From Geojedonia litorea (GTDB taxonomy: Bacteria; Bacteroidota; Bacteroidia; Flavobacteriales; Flavobacteriaceae), in assembly GCF_042654525.1 (NCBI RefSeq), contig NZ_JBHSGP010000005.1, positions 1 to 64,000 on the forward strand: a DNA stretch of 64,000 bases, read 5' to 3'. Each line of letters starts with the position of its first letter. Positions within the stretch are counted from its first letter, which is position 1. Under the pieces are notes generated by a model, which was not told the origin of the DNA, did not search any database, and saw only the letters and a program-made list of their open reading frames with translations. This document shows, one piece after another, positions 43,185 through 52,744 of the stretch. The position numbers were made by a program, and so were the translations under genes.

Positions 43185-43961
43185 ATGCAATTACAACTCA
43201 CTAAACCCATTTGTTTTTTCGATTTAGAAACCACAGGAATCAATATAACAACAGATAGAATTGTTGAAATTTCAATATTAAAAGTGCACCCAGATGGGAC
43301 TGAAGATTCAAAAACATGGCTTATAAATCCTGAAATGCCAATACCAAAAGAGGTAACTGCCATTCATGGGATTTCAGATGCCGACGTGGCAGATCAACCA
43401 ACCTTCAAAGAAGTCGCCAAAGATATTTTTAATTTAATTAAGGATTCCGATTTGGGTGGATTCAATTCAAATCGGTTTGATATTCCATTATTAGCTGAAG
43501 AAATGCTACGTGCTGAAGTAGATTTTGATATGAAGAACAGGGTAGCTATTGATGTGCAAACCATATTTCATAAAATGGAACAACGCACCTTGAGTGCAGC
43601 GTATAAATTTTATTGTGATAAAAATCTTGACGATGCCCATAGTGCTGCGGCCGATACTAAAGCAACTTATGAAGTTTTGAAAGCCCAGCTTGCGAGATAC
43701 GATGAGCTTGAAAATGATACGAAATTCTTGGCGCAATTCAGCTCAAGAAAACAATTTGCTGATTTTGCAGGATTTATTACCTTCAATAAAAAAGGAGAGG
43801 AATGTTTTTCATTTGGAAAGCATAAAGGAAAACGTGTAGAAGATGTATTGAACGATGAGCCCGGCTATTTTGGTTGGTTGCTCAACGCCGATTTTCCATT
43901 GTATACAAAAAAAGTGTTGACCGCAATTAAGTTAAGAGCCTTAAATAATAAGTTAAATTAG
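43185..43961 (+). CDS. DnaQ-like 3'-5' exonuclease
   Basis: 258 residues from ATG 43185 (MQLQLTKPICFFDLETTG). An upstream ATG at 43113 lies within the terminator and promoter and is rejected. Exonuclease motifs: FDLETTG (Exo I), GFNSNRFDIPLL (Exo II) and HSAAADTKATYEV (Exo III). The C-terminal ~60 residues carry a DUF3820-like GKHKGKRVEDV segment. Probably DNA repair or RNA trimming. Not part of the polymerase III operon. Confidence 0.88.
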   Translation: MQLQLTKPICFFDLETTGINITTDRIVEISILKVHPDGTEDSKTWLINPEMPIPKEVTAIHGISDADVADQPTFKEVAKDIFNLIKDSDLGGFNSNRFDIPLLAEEMLRAEVDFDMKNRVAIDVQTIFHKMEQRTLSAAYKFYCDKNLDDAHSAAADTKATYEVLKAQLARYDELENDTKFLAQFSSRKQFADFAGFITFNKKGEECFSFGKHKGKRVEDVLNDEPGYFGWLLNADFPLYTKKVLTAIKLRALNNKLN

Positions 43962-44013
43962 TTGTAATCATAATAATCAATTTACAACTCAACAAGCAAA
44001 CAAACTATTAATA

Positions 44014-44625
44014 ATGAAACTCATTTGTATAGGTCGTAATTACGCAGATCATATAAAAGAACTGGAAAACGAAAGGCCAACAGACCCAGTAGTATTTTTA
44101 AAACCAGATTCGTCCATTTTGGCTAAAAAACAACCGTTTTTTATTCCAGATTTTTCTAAGGATATTCATCATGAAGTAGAAGTTTTGGTAAGAATCAATA
44201 AAGTTGGTAAGTATATCGATAAAAAATTTGCTCACAAATACTATAATGAAATAGGTTTAGGAATTGATTTTACGGCTAGAGATTTACAGGCAAAATTGAA
44301 GGATAAAGGGTTGCCTTGGGAAAAGGCAAAAGGTTTTGATGGAGCAGCAGTGATAGGAGATTGGATTAAATCAAAAGATATTATAGATGTAGATAATATT
44401 AATTTTTCGCTTAAGAACAATACAGCAGTTGTTCAGGAAGGAAATACCAGCTTGATGTTGTGGAAAATTGATGAAATCATCGAATATATCTCGAAATATT
44501 TTACTTTAAAGATTGGAGATATTATATTTACGGGGACGCCGGCAGGGGTTGGCAAGGTAAGTGCAGGTGACGAGTTAACAGGATATTTAGAAAACAAACC
44601 GATGTTTTCGGTTAAAATAAGATAA
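44014..44625 (+). CDS. Fumarylacetoacetate hydrolase family protein
   Basis: 203 residues, the short FAH form. ICIGRNYADHIKEL at the N-terminus, metal ligands in HHEVEVLVRI, then GIDFTARDLQ, WEKAKGFDGAA and the GDIIFTGTPAGVG end signature. Members act as acylpyruvases or oxaloacetate decarboxylases. The substrate is not determined. Its stop touches the Hpt ATG directly. Confidence 0.9.
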   Translation: MKLICIGRNYADHIKELENERPTDPVVFLKPDSSILAKKQPFFIPDFSKDIHHEVEVLVRINKVGKYIDKKFAHKYYNEIGLGIDFTARDLQAKLKDKGLPWEKAKGFDGAAVIGDWIKSKDIIDVDNINFSLKNNTAVVQEGNTSLMLWKIDEIIEYISKYFTLKIGDIIFTGTPAGVGKVSAGDELTGYLENKPMFSVKIR

Positions 44626-44967
44626 ATGGAACAGCATTATAAATTAGATCGGGTTAAAGAATTGGCCGGAGGTGATGATGATTTTGTAAAGGCACTTGCC
44701 GAAGCGTTTTTAGAAGAAGTACCTGAAGATGCTCAACGATTAAAAGCTGCGGTTGCAGAAAAAGATTTTTTTACTACATATCAGGCCGCCCATAAAATGA
44801 AACCAACTGTTGATTTATTTGAACTGGGAGTACTACAAGATTTAATAGACGTTCAGGATTGGGGTAAATTTGAGAAAAGTGACGAAGACGTTTCAGATAA
44901 ACTTCAACTAGTTCTTTCTGCTGTTGAGCTCGCAGTAGCCGAAATAAAGTCTGATTTCAACCTATAA
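44626..44967 (+). CDS. Stand-alone Hpt-domain phosphotransfer protein
   Basis: 113 residues, all helical. The phosphoacceptor is H56 in AAHKMKP, matching the Hpt H-x-x-K pattern with the family Pro. Lone Hpt proteins relay phosphate between hybrid kinases and response regulators. No regulator or kinase is adjacent, so the partner is elsewhere. It starts at the base after the FAH stop and ends 2 bases before cinA, so the three form one operon. Confidence 0.85.
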   Translation: MEQHYKLDRVKELAGGDDDFVKALAEAFLEEVPEDAQRLKAAVAEKDFFTTYQAAHKMKPTVDLFELGVLQDLIDVQDWGKFEKSDEDVSDKLQLVLSAVELAVAEIKSDFNL

Positions 44968-44969
44968 TA

Positions 44970-46217
44970 ATGCAAGCCGAAATCATAACCATTGGCGATG
45001 AGATTCTCATCGGCCAAATTATTGACACCAATTCAGCATTTATAGCTAAAGAGCTCAATAAAATTGGGGTTTCAGTATATCAAATTACTTCAGTTCAAGA
45101 CGATCGTGAGCACATTTTAAAAGCATTAAAGGAAGCTGAAGACAATGCAGATATTATCATTCTTACCGGAGGGTTGGGTCCAACAAAGGATGATATTACC
45201 AAAAAAACTATAGCCGATTATTTTAACGATGATCTTGTGCGTAATCAGGCAGTGACTAACAATATTATTTCCCTTTGGAAAAACTATATTAATCAAACAC
45301 CTACACAGGTAAATCTAGACCAGGCTTTAATACCTTCAAGTGCCGAAGTGTTGATGAATAAATTTGGAAGTGCGCCAGGGATGTGGATTCGCAAAGAAAA
45401 TAAAGTTTTTATTTCGCTTCCCGGAGTACCTTTTGAAATGAAGTCACTTATTGAAAACGAAGTGATTCCAAAGCTTCAAAGTACGTTTAAATTCCCCTTC
45501 ATTCTCCATAAAACAGTATTAACCTATGGTTTAGGTGAAAGTAGTTTAGCAGCACGAATTGAAGCTTGGGAAGATGCCTTGCCAAAGTTTGTTAAGCTTG
45601 CCTATTTACCTAGTTTGGGCCGTGTGCGTTTGCGCTTATCGGCAAAGGGCTTGGATAAGAATGAAATTGAATCTGAAATTGACAAACAGATCAAACTGTT
45701 ATTGCCACAGATTAAGGATATTTTTGTGGGATTTGAAGAAGACGATTCACTTGAAGCTGTAATAGGAAAGCAGCTAACGGTTTTAGGGAGAACCCTTGCG
45801 ACTGCAGAAAGCTGTACCGGCGGAAAAATAGCTGAATCTATAACAGCTATTGCAGGCGCTTCCAACTATTTTAAAGGAAGTGTTGTAAGCTATGCAACAG
45901 AGACAAAAATTAACGTATTGAAGATATCTGCAGACTTAATTAACAAGTATTCTGTTGTCAGTTCACAAGTGGCCGAAGCCATGGCAGCTTCGGTTTTAAA
46001 ATTATTTGACACCGATTTCGCCATTGCAACAACTGGAAATGCTGGTCCAACCAAAGGAGATGGCGATGCTGAAGTAGGAACAGTATTCATAGCAATAGCC
46101 ACTAAAACAGCGGTATATTCTGAAAAATTTAATCTTGGAAATCATCGAACTAAAGTTATTCAAAAGGCCGTAAACAAGTCGTTTGAAATGCTGCAAAAAG
46201 AAATTTTAAAAAAGTAA
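44970..46217 (+). CDS. cinA: CinA-like protein (competence/damage-inducible, NMN amidohydrolase domain)
   Basis: 415 residues. N-terminal MoCF-like domain (about 1-170; IITIGDEILIGQIIDTN, GGLGPTKDD) and C-terminal PncC-type domain (about 260-410; AESCTGGKIAE, SVVSYA, TGNAGP). Full-length CinA has ADP-ribose pyrophosphatase and nicotinamide-nucleotide deamidase activities in pyridine nucleotide recycling. Complete length. Confidence 0.93.
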   Translation: MQAEIITIGDEILIGQIIDTNSAFIAKELNKIGVSVYQITSVQDDREHILKALKEAEDNADIIILTGGLGPTKDDITKKTIADYFNDDLVRNQAVTNNIISLWKNYINQTPTQVNLDQALIPSSAEVLMNKFGSAPGMWIRKENKVFISLPGVPFEMKSLIENEVIPKLQSTFKFPFILHKTVLTYGLGESSLAARIEAWEDALPKFVKLAYLPSLGRVRLRLSAKGLDKNEIESEIDKQIKLLLPQIKDIFVGFEEDDSLEAVIGKQLTVLGRTLATAESCTGGKIAESITAIAGASNYFKGSVVSYATETKINVLKISADLINKYSVVSSQVAEAMAASVLKLFDTDFAIATTGNAGPTKGDGDAEVGTVFIAIATKTAVYSEKFNLGNHRTKVIQKAVNKSFEMLQKEILKK

Positions 46218-46226
46218 GATTATTAG

Positions 46227-46258
46227 TTTGCTGATATTGTAAACTTTTACTAAATTTG
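46227..46258 (+). promoter_or_regulatory. Promoter of the rpmB operon
   Basis: TTTG (46227-46230), 20-base spacer, TAAATTTG (46251-46258). The ~70-base leader may carry translational control. Confidence 0.7.
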
Positions 46259-46329
46259 CAGCCTGTTTTAAAATATCCATATTAGGTTTTTTAAATCATA
46301 TAGGAATAACATATTTAAAGTTAGAAAGA

Positions 46330-46566
46330 ATGTCAAGAGTTTGTGAACTTACTGGGAAAAAAGCGATGGTTGGAAACAACGTATCACACGCTATGAATAA
46401 AACAAAGCGTAAATTTGACGCCAACCTAATCAAGAAGCGTTTTTATATTCCTGAAGAGGATAAATGGGTAACTTTAAAAGTAGCAACTTCTACATTGAAG
46501 ACCATCAACAAAATTGGAATTTCTGCAGCGCTTAAACAAGCTAAAGCTAAAGGATTTATAAAATAA
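46330..46566 (+). CDS. rpmB: Ribosomal protein L28 (50S)
   Basis: 78 residues. MSRVCELTGKKAMVGNNVSHA is the L28 N-terminus, and the basic core and KWVTLKV follow. Component of the large subunit. First of rpmB-rpmG-DUF4295-ftsY, an order conserved in Bacteroidota. Confidence 0.97.
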   Translation: MSRVCELTGKKAMVGNNVSHAMNKTKRKFDANLIKKRFYIPEEDKWVTLKVATSTLKTINKIGISAALKQAKAKGFIK

Positions 46567-46593
46567 TAGCATCACGCGTTAAAGACACGTAAA

Positions 46594-46776
46594 ATGGCAA
46601 AGAAAGGTAATAGAATACAAGTAATATTAGAATGTACAGAACATAAAGAGTCTGGTCAACCAGGAACTTCACGTTACATTACAACTAAAAATAAAAAGAA
46701 TACGCCTGACAGAATGGAGATTAAAAAATTTAATCCAATCTTAAAGCGTATGACAGTTCATAAAGAGATAAAATAA
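46594..46776 (+). CDS. rpmG: Ribosomal protein L33 (50S)
   Basis: 60 residues, MAKKGNRIQVILECTEH and TKKNTPDRMEIKKF-type pattern of L33. Only one Cys (C14) remains of the zinc ribbon, so this is the Zn-independent form. 27 bases after rpmB. Confidence 0.96.
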   Translation: MAKKGNRIQVILECTEHKESGQPGTSRYITTKNKKNTPDRMEIKKFNPILKRMTVHKEIK

Positions 46777-46782
46777 TAAGTC

Positions 46783-46935
46783 ATGGCAAAGAAAGCAGTA
46801 GCATCCTTACAAACAGGATCAAAACGTTTAACAAAAGCGATCAAGATGGTAAAGTCTCCTAAAACAGGAGCGTATATGTTTGTTGAATCAGTTATGGCTC
46901 CAGAGTTTGTGAATGATTTTTTAAACAAAAAGTAA
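46783..46935 (+). CDS. DUF4295 small ribosomal-operon protein
   Basis: 50 residues from ATG 46783, beginning MAKKAVASLQTGSKRLTKAI and ending in a Lys-rich tail. DUF4295 is specific to Bacteroidota and always lies by L28/L33, and is probably a small ribosome-associated protein. It starts 6 bases after the rpmG stop. Confidence 0.9.
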   Translation: MAKKAVASLQTGSKRLTKAIKMVKSPKTGAYMFVESVMAPEFVNDFLNKK

Positions 46936-46959
46936 GATTAAATCACCATATTTAATTAC

Positions 46960-46988
46960 AACTGCTTTCATTTGAAAGCAGTTTTTTT
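46960..46988 (+). terminator. Terminator of the rpmB operon
   Basis: Perfect 10-bp stem AACTGCTTTC/GAAAGCAGTT, loop ATTT, then T7. Confidence 0.93.
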
Positions 46989-47144
46989 ATATCTATATTT
47001 GAACTTTTCTCTGCCATTTTTACAATAATATTATTAAGGCAGGATATTTGTAATTGTTCTTTTCCTTCTTTGAAGGGATTTTGTGAAGTTGAAGACAGTT
47101 TAATAAACTGCAACTTTATAGCAAACAATAAACAACAAACAACA

Positions 47145-48098
47145 ATGAGTTTTTTTAAAAAAATATTTTCTTCTGAAAAAAAAGAAACTTTAGATAAAGG
47201 TCTAGAGAAATCAAAAACATCGTTTTTCAATAAACTTAACAAGGCTGTTGCTGGGAAATCTAAAGTAGATGATGATGTTCTCGATAATTTGGAAGAAGTT
47301 TTGGTTACAAGTGATGTAGGCGTGGCCACAACTTTAAAAGTAATCGAGCGCATTGAAGAACGCGTCGCTAAAGATAAATATTTGGGCACTGCAGAACTTA
47401 ATGAAATTTTAAGGGAAGAAATTGCTGGTTTACTATCTGAAACCAATGTAGGTGAGGAAACCGAATTTACTGTCCCAAAAACACATAAACCTTATGTGAT
47501 TATGGTAGTTGGTGTAAATGGCGTTGGAAAAACAACAACCATTGGCAAAATGGCTTACCAATTCAAAAAGCAAGGCTTAAATGTTGTTTTAGGTGCAGCT
47601 GATACCTTTAGAGCAGCAGCTATAGACCAATTACAAGTTTGGGCTGATCGCGTTCAGGTTCCTATTGTAAAACAATCCATGGGAAGCGATCCTGCATCAG
47701 TAGCCTTTGATACTTTACAAAGTGCTGTAACCACAAATGCCGATGTGGTCATCATTGATACGGCTGGTCGTTTGCACAATAAGGTAAATTTAATGAATGA
47801 GTTGACCAAAGTGAAGCGTGTTATGCAAAAGGTTGTAGATCATTCGCCTCATGATGTATTGTTGGTTTTAGATGGTTCTACAGGTCAAAATGCCTTTGAA
47901 CAGGCCAAACAATTTACGGCTGCAACCGAAGTAACCTCATTAGCGGTTACTAAATTAGATGGCACAGCAAAAGGTGGTGTGGTTATAGGCATATCCGATC
48001 AATTTCAAATTCCTGTAAAGTATATTGGAGTAGGTGAGAAAATGGAAGACCTTCAAGTATTCAACAAATACGAATTTGTGGATTCGTTTTTTAAATAA
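47145..48098 (+). CDS. ftsY: Signal recognition particle receptor FtsY
   Basis: 317 residues from ATG 47145 (MSFFKKIFSSEKKE). The ATG at 47070 is rejected as it adds an unrelated leader. NG domain: GVNGVGKTTTIGKMA (P loop), DTFRAAA, DTAGRL, TKLDGTAKGG. The acidic A domain is reduced to a short basic/acidic N-terminus. GTPase that docks SRP-ribosome complexes to SecYEG. It follows the rpmB operon terminator. Confidence 0.95.
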   Translation: MSFFKKIFSSEKKETLDKGLEKSKTSFFNKLNKAVAGKSKVDDDVLDNLEEVLVTSDVGVATTLKVIERIEERVAKDKYLGTAELNEILREEIAGLLSETNVGEETEFTVPKTHKPYVIMVVGVNGVGKTTTIGKMAYQFKKQGLNVVLGAADTFRAAAIDQLQVWADRVQVPIVKQSMGSDPASVAFDTLQSAVTTNADVVIIDTAGRLHNKVNLMNELTKVKRVMQKVVDHSPHDVLLVLDGSTGQNAFEQAKQFTAATEVTSLAVTKLDGTAKGGVVIGISDQFQIPVKYIGVGEKMEDLQVFNKYEFVDSFFK

Positions 48099-48127
48099 AT
48101 GAGTATTTTTAGGAAAAATATTAATTC

Positions 48128-49771
48128 ATGAAATTTTTCCATCTTTTCTGTGTAGCCGCTTTTATATATTCTTGTAAAGGCCCAGCTAATTCCAATGAAA
48201 CCAAACCTTCTGAAGATACTACTAAAACTGATTCTCTCGCGATAAAAGATTTTCGGGAATTCAAAGTTTTAGATTCAAAATACATTAATATTGATAGTCT
48301 TTGGGAACCTTTCAAAAAGGACATGGAAACCTTTTCTGAATCTCAATACCAAAGTTTAAAACCGTTAGTTTTAGAACAAGACATTCCTACGCTTCAAAAT
48401 CATATTCGTGATGGGAAGTTATCCTATGAAGCACTTGTAAAGTTCTATTTATTTCGAATTAGGGCCTTTGACAGAGAAAATCCCTTATCCCTAAATTCAG
48501 TGATTTCCTTGAATCCCAATATTATTGATGAAGCCAAACAAAAGGATATTGAATTCCGTAATAAAAGAATGAAACATCCAATTTTTGGAATGCCTGTATT
48601 GTTAAAAGATAATATTAATGCTTCAGGCATGCCTACTACGGCGGGGGCTGTTGCACTTCGTTATAATAACGCCGAAGACGCATTCATTGTAAATCAACTA
48701 AAATCTAAAGGGGCCCTTATTTTAGGTAAAGCTAATTTAAGTGAGTGGGCATACTTTTTCTGCGGTGATTGCCCAAGTGGCTACAGTGCTATTGGAGGAC
48801 AGACACTTAACCCTTATGGTAGACGGATTATGGATACTGGTGGCTCTAGTTCGGGAAGTGGCGTTGCTGTTGCAGCCAATTTTTGTGCTGCGGCTGTGGG
48901 TAGTGAAACTTCAGGTTCTATTTTGTCACCTTCGAGCCAAAACTCAATTGTAGGGTTGAAGCCAACCATTGGCTTATTGAGTAGAAGTGGGATTGTGCCT
49001 ATTTCATCTACATTGGATACTCCTGGCCCAATGACAAAAAATGTCATGGATAATGTAATTCTATTAGATGCTATGTTTGGTGAAGACAAATCCGATCCTA
49101 AATCCATTTTTGCACTTTGGGAGCCTGGGTTTTATTTGGATGGGCTAGAAGAGAGCACTTTAAAAGGAAAACGTTTTGGAGCCATTAAACGATTAATGGA
49201 AGATTCCTTATATGTCAACGCCATAAATGTTTTAAAATCTCAAGGGGCTGAAGTTGTTGAAATTGAAGGCGAATCAATTGAACTTAAAGATTTCAGACGT
49301 CTGTTAAATCTCGACATGAAAAAAGATTTACCAACTTATCTTTCTACCGCAGCCGATAATTCTGTTGCAGTGGGCTCTGTTAGTGATGTGATTGTATATA
49401 ATGAGAAAGACTCTGTTAATATGATGCCTTATGGGCAAAGACTATTTCATGGTATTATGGCCGACAATGCAACAGAGGAGGAGTTTGAAGCTATCAAATC
49501 TTCACTTAAAAAAGGAGGACAATCATTTTTTGACATCCCAATGAAAGCAAACAATTTAGATGGTATTCTATCCATAAATAATTACCACGCTGGTTTTGCG
49601 GCCGTAGCTGAATATCCAGCTATAACTGTCCCTATGGGATACGATATGGAAGGGAAACCAAGAGGATTGACATTTATTGGTGGTCGCTTGCAGGAAAAAT
49701 TTCTTCTACAATGGGCGTATGCCTTTGAGCAGGCTTCTAAAATGCGCCGATTGCCAAAGGATTATAACTAG
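48128..49771 (+). CDS. Amidase-signature lipoprotein
   Basis: 547 residues. Signal peptide with lipobox IYSC, so membrane-anchored in the periplasm or outer membrane. Amidase signature triad: Lys in LLKDNINASGMPTTAG, cis-Ser and Ser in the GGSSSGSGVAVAA and SETSGSILSP segments. Hydrolyses an unknown amide. Lipoprotein amidases of this kind are common in Bacteroidota. Single gene between ftsY and rimO. Confidence 0.88.
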   Translation: MKFFHLFCVAAFIYSCKGPANSNETKPSEDTTKTDSLAIKDFREFKVLDSKYINIDSLWEPFKKDMETFSESQYQSLKPLVLEQDIPTLQNHIRDGKLSYEALVKFYLFRIRAFDRENPLSLNSVISLNPNIIDEAKQKDIEFRNKRMKHPIFGMPVLLKDNINASGMPTTAGAVALRYNNAEDAFIVNQLKSKGALILGKANLSEWAYFFCGDCPSGYSAIGGQTLNPYGRRIMDTGGSSSGSGVAVAANFCAAAVGSETSGSILSPSSQNSIVGLKPTIGLLSRSGIVPISSTLDTPGPMTKNVMDNVILLDAMFGEDKSDPKSIFALWEPGFYLDGLEESTLKGKRFGAIKRLMEDSLYVNAINVLKSQGAEVVEIEGESIELKDFRRLLNLDMKKDLPTYLSTAADNSVAVGSVSDVIVYNEKDSVNMMPYGQRLFHGIMADNATEEEFEAIKSSLKKGGQSFFDIPMKANNLDGILSINNYHAGFAAVAEYPAITVPMGYDMEGKPRGLTFIGGRLQEKFLLQWAYAFEQASKMRRLPKDYN

Positions 49772-49826
49772 CTATTCAAATACATTGATTTGTAGTAAAC
49801 CGTAGTATATATCAACAATCATTACG

Positions 49827-49834
49827 TATCTTTG
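49827..49834 (+). promoter_or_regulatory. -7 box TATCTTTG of rimO
   Basis: Exact TAnnTTTG match, 17 bases before the rimO ATG. No clear -33. Confidence 0.5.
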
Positions 49835-49851
49835 CTGCCTTAATTTTTCGC

Positions 49852-51162
49852 ATGAGAACAAAGACACTTAAAAAGAATAAAATCAATGTTATAACACTGG
49901 GTTGTAGTAAAAATGTCTATGACAGTGAAGTGCTTATGGGACAGCTAAAAGCCAGTGGTAAGGATGTTGTTCATGAAGAGGAAGGTAATGTTGTTGTTAT
50001 CAATACCTGTGGTTTTATAAATAATGCCAAAGAGGAAAGTGTGAATACCATTTTGGAATTCATGCAGAAAAAAGAAGCTGGCGAAGTAGATAAAGTATTT
50101 GTGACCGGATGCTTGAGTGAGCGTTATAAACCCGATTTGCAAAAGGAAATCCCTAATGTTGACCAATATTTTGGAACCACTGAATTGCCTGCATTGCTAA
50201 AGGCTTTAGGCGCTGATTACAAGCATGAACTTATTGGTGAACGACTAACTACAACACCAAAAAATTATGCCTATTTAAAAATTGCCGAAGGTTGTGACCG
50301 TCCCTGTAGTTTTTGCGCCATTCCATTGATGCGAGGTAAACATAAAAGTACACCTATTGAAGAGGTGGTTTTAGAAGCTGAAAAGCTAGCGGCTAAAGGG
50401 GTTAAAGAGCTCATTTTAATTGCCCAAGACCTTACATATTACGGTTTGGACTTATATAAAAAACGAAATCTTGCCGAATTACTTGAGGCTCTAGTCAAGG
50501 TAGATGGTATTGAATGGATTCGATTACATTACGCATTTCCAACTGGTTTCCCGATGGATGTACTGGATGTTATGAATCGTGAATCTAAAATTTGTAATTA
50601 TATCGATATCCCACTCCAGCATATTTCAGATCATATCTTAAAAAGTATGCGACGCGGGACAACAAAAGAGAAAACCACCAAATTACTTAATGAGTTTAGA
50701 AAGGCCGTGCCAAATATGACTATCCGAACTACACTTATTGTGGGCTATCCTGGTGAAACTGTAGCCGACTTTCAAGAAATGAAAGAATGGGTTCGTGAGA
50801 TGCGATTTGAACGTTTGGGATGTTTTACCTATAGCCATGAGGAAAATACACATGCCTACAACTTGGAAGATGATGTGCCTGAAGACGTTAAACAGCAACG
50901 CGCCAATGAAATCATGGAACTGCAGTCCCAAATTTCCTGGGAATTGAACCAGGAAAAAATAGGGCAGGAGTTTAAGGTGGTTATCGATCGCAAAGAAGGT
51001 AATTATTTTGTGGGTCGTACCGAGTTTGATTCTCCTGATGTGGATAATGAAGTTTTAATTGATGCTTCTAAAACATATTTGAAGACGGGTGAATTTGCTT
51101 TTGTGAAAATTATAGACGCTGCTGATTTCGACTTGTTTGGAGAAGTTGTTAAGTCCAACTAA
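49852..51162 (+). CDS. rimO: Ribosomal protein S12 methylthiotransferase RimO
   Basis: 436 residues. First iron-sulfur cluster Cys in TLGCSKNVYDSE, NTCGFI and VTGCLSERY; radical-SAM cluster in CDRPCSFCAIP. The C-terminal TRAM domain begins about residue 375. It adds a methylthio group to the conserved Asp of S12. The rimO-specific NVYDSE segment separates it from MiaB. Confidence 0.95.
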   Translation: MRTKTLKKNKINVITLGCSKNVYDSEVLMGQLKASGKDVVHEEEGNVVVINTCGFINNAKEESVNTILEFMQKKEAGEVDKVFVTGCLSERYKPDLQKEIPNVDQYFGTTELPALLKALGADYKHELIGERLTTTPKNYAYLKIAEGCDRPCSFCAIPLMRGKHKSTPIEEVVLEAEKLAAKGVKELILIAQDLTYYGLDLYKKRNLAELLEALVKVDGIEWIRLHYAFPTGFPMDVLDVMNRESKICNYIDIPLQHISDHILKSMRRGTTKEKTTKLLNEFRKAVPNMTIRTTLIVGYPGETVADFQEMKEWVREMRFERLGCFTYSHEENTHAYNLEDDVPEDVKQQRANEIMELQSQISWELNQEKIGQEFKVVIDRKEGNYFVGRTEFDSPDVDNEVLIDASKTYLKTGEFAFVKIIDAADFDLFGEVVKSN

Positions 51163-51224
51163 TTGTCACATGGAACGTGACGACGTGTGTGGAAGATTAA
51201 ATTAATATCTTAAATTTTTATCAT

Positions 51225-51920
51225 TTGAAATCAAAGGTCCTCATCCTCGATTATTCGGTTGACCAGTTTGAAACCCCTATTATCAAAAGTTTTCTTAATC
51301 GAAATTTTGATGTCGAGGTAACGGCCTTACACATCACCAACGAAGCTTCATTTCCCGACGATTTAATTGAAGCGGATTTTACTCATGTGGTACATACGGG
51401 CTCGACCTTATCTATCAATGATCCTTCACCTTTTACCAAAGAAGCGGTCAATTACATTCAAGATTTAGTGAGAAAAGGGACTCGGCAGTTTGGTATTTGT
51501 TATGGACATCAGCTAATGGCACTAGCATTGGTAGGTGAAAATGCAGTGAGAGCAACACTAAAAGGAATGGAAGCCGGTTGGGGAGAAGTAGAGTTTAATG
51601 TATTAGGGCAACAATTATTGAACCTAAATCCAGTGGAACGTATTTGGCAACACCATTTTGATGAAGTGACTGAACTCCCTGAAGGTTCCGAAATCATAGC
51701 CACAAATAGTCATTCCCTTATTCAAGCTTATATAAATAAAGAAAAACGTTTATTGGGTACCCAATTTCATCCAGAAATCAATTTAAAGCAAGGAAACAAG
51801 TACTTTTTAAAGGATAGAAAACTTTTGGAAAAGAACGGTTTTGATGTGGATGTTATGGTAGAACGGATTCCTTCATTTAATACTCCAAAAGTGTTTTTTG
51901 AGTTCTTTCTGAATCAATAA
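51225..51920 (+). CDS. Class I glutamine amidotransferase-like protein (GMP synthase-type domain)
   Basis: 231 residues from TTG 51225, reading (M)KSKVLILDYSVDQFETP; no better start in frame. GATase triad: Cys in FGICYGHQLMA, His and Glu in LGTQFHPEIN. This stand-alone GATase type hydrolyses gamma-glutamyl compounds or supplies ammonia. A full guaA lies 5 kb away, so it is a paralogous domain with another role. Confidence 0.85.
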   Translation: MKSKVLILDYSVDQFETPIIKSFLNRNFDVEVTALHITNEASFPDDLIEADFTHVVHTGSTLSINDPSPFTKEAVNYIQDLVRKGTRQFGICYGHQLMALALVGENAVRATLKGMEAGWGEVEFNVLGQQLLNLNPVERIWQHHFDEVTELPEGSEIIATNSHSLIQAYINKEKRLLGTQFHPEINLKQGNKYFLKDRKLLEKNGFDVDVMVERIPSFNTPKVFFEFFLNQ

Positions 51921-51937
51921 GTACTAAATAGAGAATA

Positions 51938-52648
51938 TTACTCTCTAATGCTCCAAATCTCATAAATGGGGTCGCCTTTACTAGACAAGCCTGAATGATG
52001 CCAGTTTCCATCTACCAATTTATAATCAAATTCTAAACTGGCGCCTACTCTAGAATCATCTCGTGAAAAGAACCCAATGTTTTCAACGTACTTACCATCA
52101 ATTGTTGTGTAAGTTCCTCCTCCAGTGCCCATAAATTGTTTGGTCTCTGTATTATAGGCAATCCATTGGAAACGGGTGCCCGACAATATTTTCATGGTTT
52201 TTCTAGGTCCAGAAGTGTCTCTCAACTGGGTTTCGCCATCTCTAACTCTACCAGACATTAACCAGGCACCTTGCAGTTGGCCTGGAGCTCCAGAGTCAAG
52301 TCTCTTAAATTGAAGTTCATTACCATCAACGCTTAATGTAGAATCAGAAATAAAGACTTTAAAACTAAATTCTTGACCTACTAGGTCTGCATTATCAGTA
52401 TGAAATTCTACTTTTTCGGTCATCATATCACCTTCCAATTTCCAAATTCCGCCATTAGTATGAATAAATTTACCAGAAATAGCATTGTAGGTGGTAAGCA
52501 CTTGGTAGCCTTCTGAAAAAATCACAACACTTTTAAGTTCCTCACCTGTTTCGGAAGTATGATAACACTCCCAAGCTCCTATTACAGATTGACTGGTGAC
52601 TCCTATTGAAGTGAAAATACAAGCAAGTAATGTAACTATCGTTTTCAT
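51938..52648 (-). CDS. Secreted lipocalin-like protein with duplicated domain
   Basis: 236 residues. Signal peptide ends VTSQ. Two repeats of the pattern GAWECYHTS... and GAWLMSGRV..., each followed by beta strands (FSEGYQVLTTYN; SGTRFQWIAYNTETKQF), suggest duplicated lipocalin-like barrels. Ligand unknown. It faces the GATase gene convergently. No terminator is evident behind it. Confidence 0.7.
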   Translation of the reverse strand: MKTIVTLLACIFTSIGVTSQSVIGAWECYHTSETGEELKSVVIFSEGYQVLTTYNAISGKFIHTNGGIWKLEGDMMTEKVEFHTDNADLVGQEFSFKVFISDSTLSVDGNELQFKRLDSGAPGQLQGAWLMSGRVRDGETQLRDTSGPRKTMKILSGTRFQWIAYNTETKQFMGTGGGTYTTIDGKYVENIGFFSRDDSRVGASLEFDYKLVDGNWHHSGLSSKGDPIYEIWSIRE

Positions 52649-52744
52649 AACTAATAAGAATTAAATATTAAAGATTATTTATAACACATTTAGTCAAAAC
52701 AATTGAACTTTATGAAATCAACATTATAGAATTAAATGGTTGTT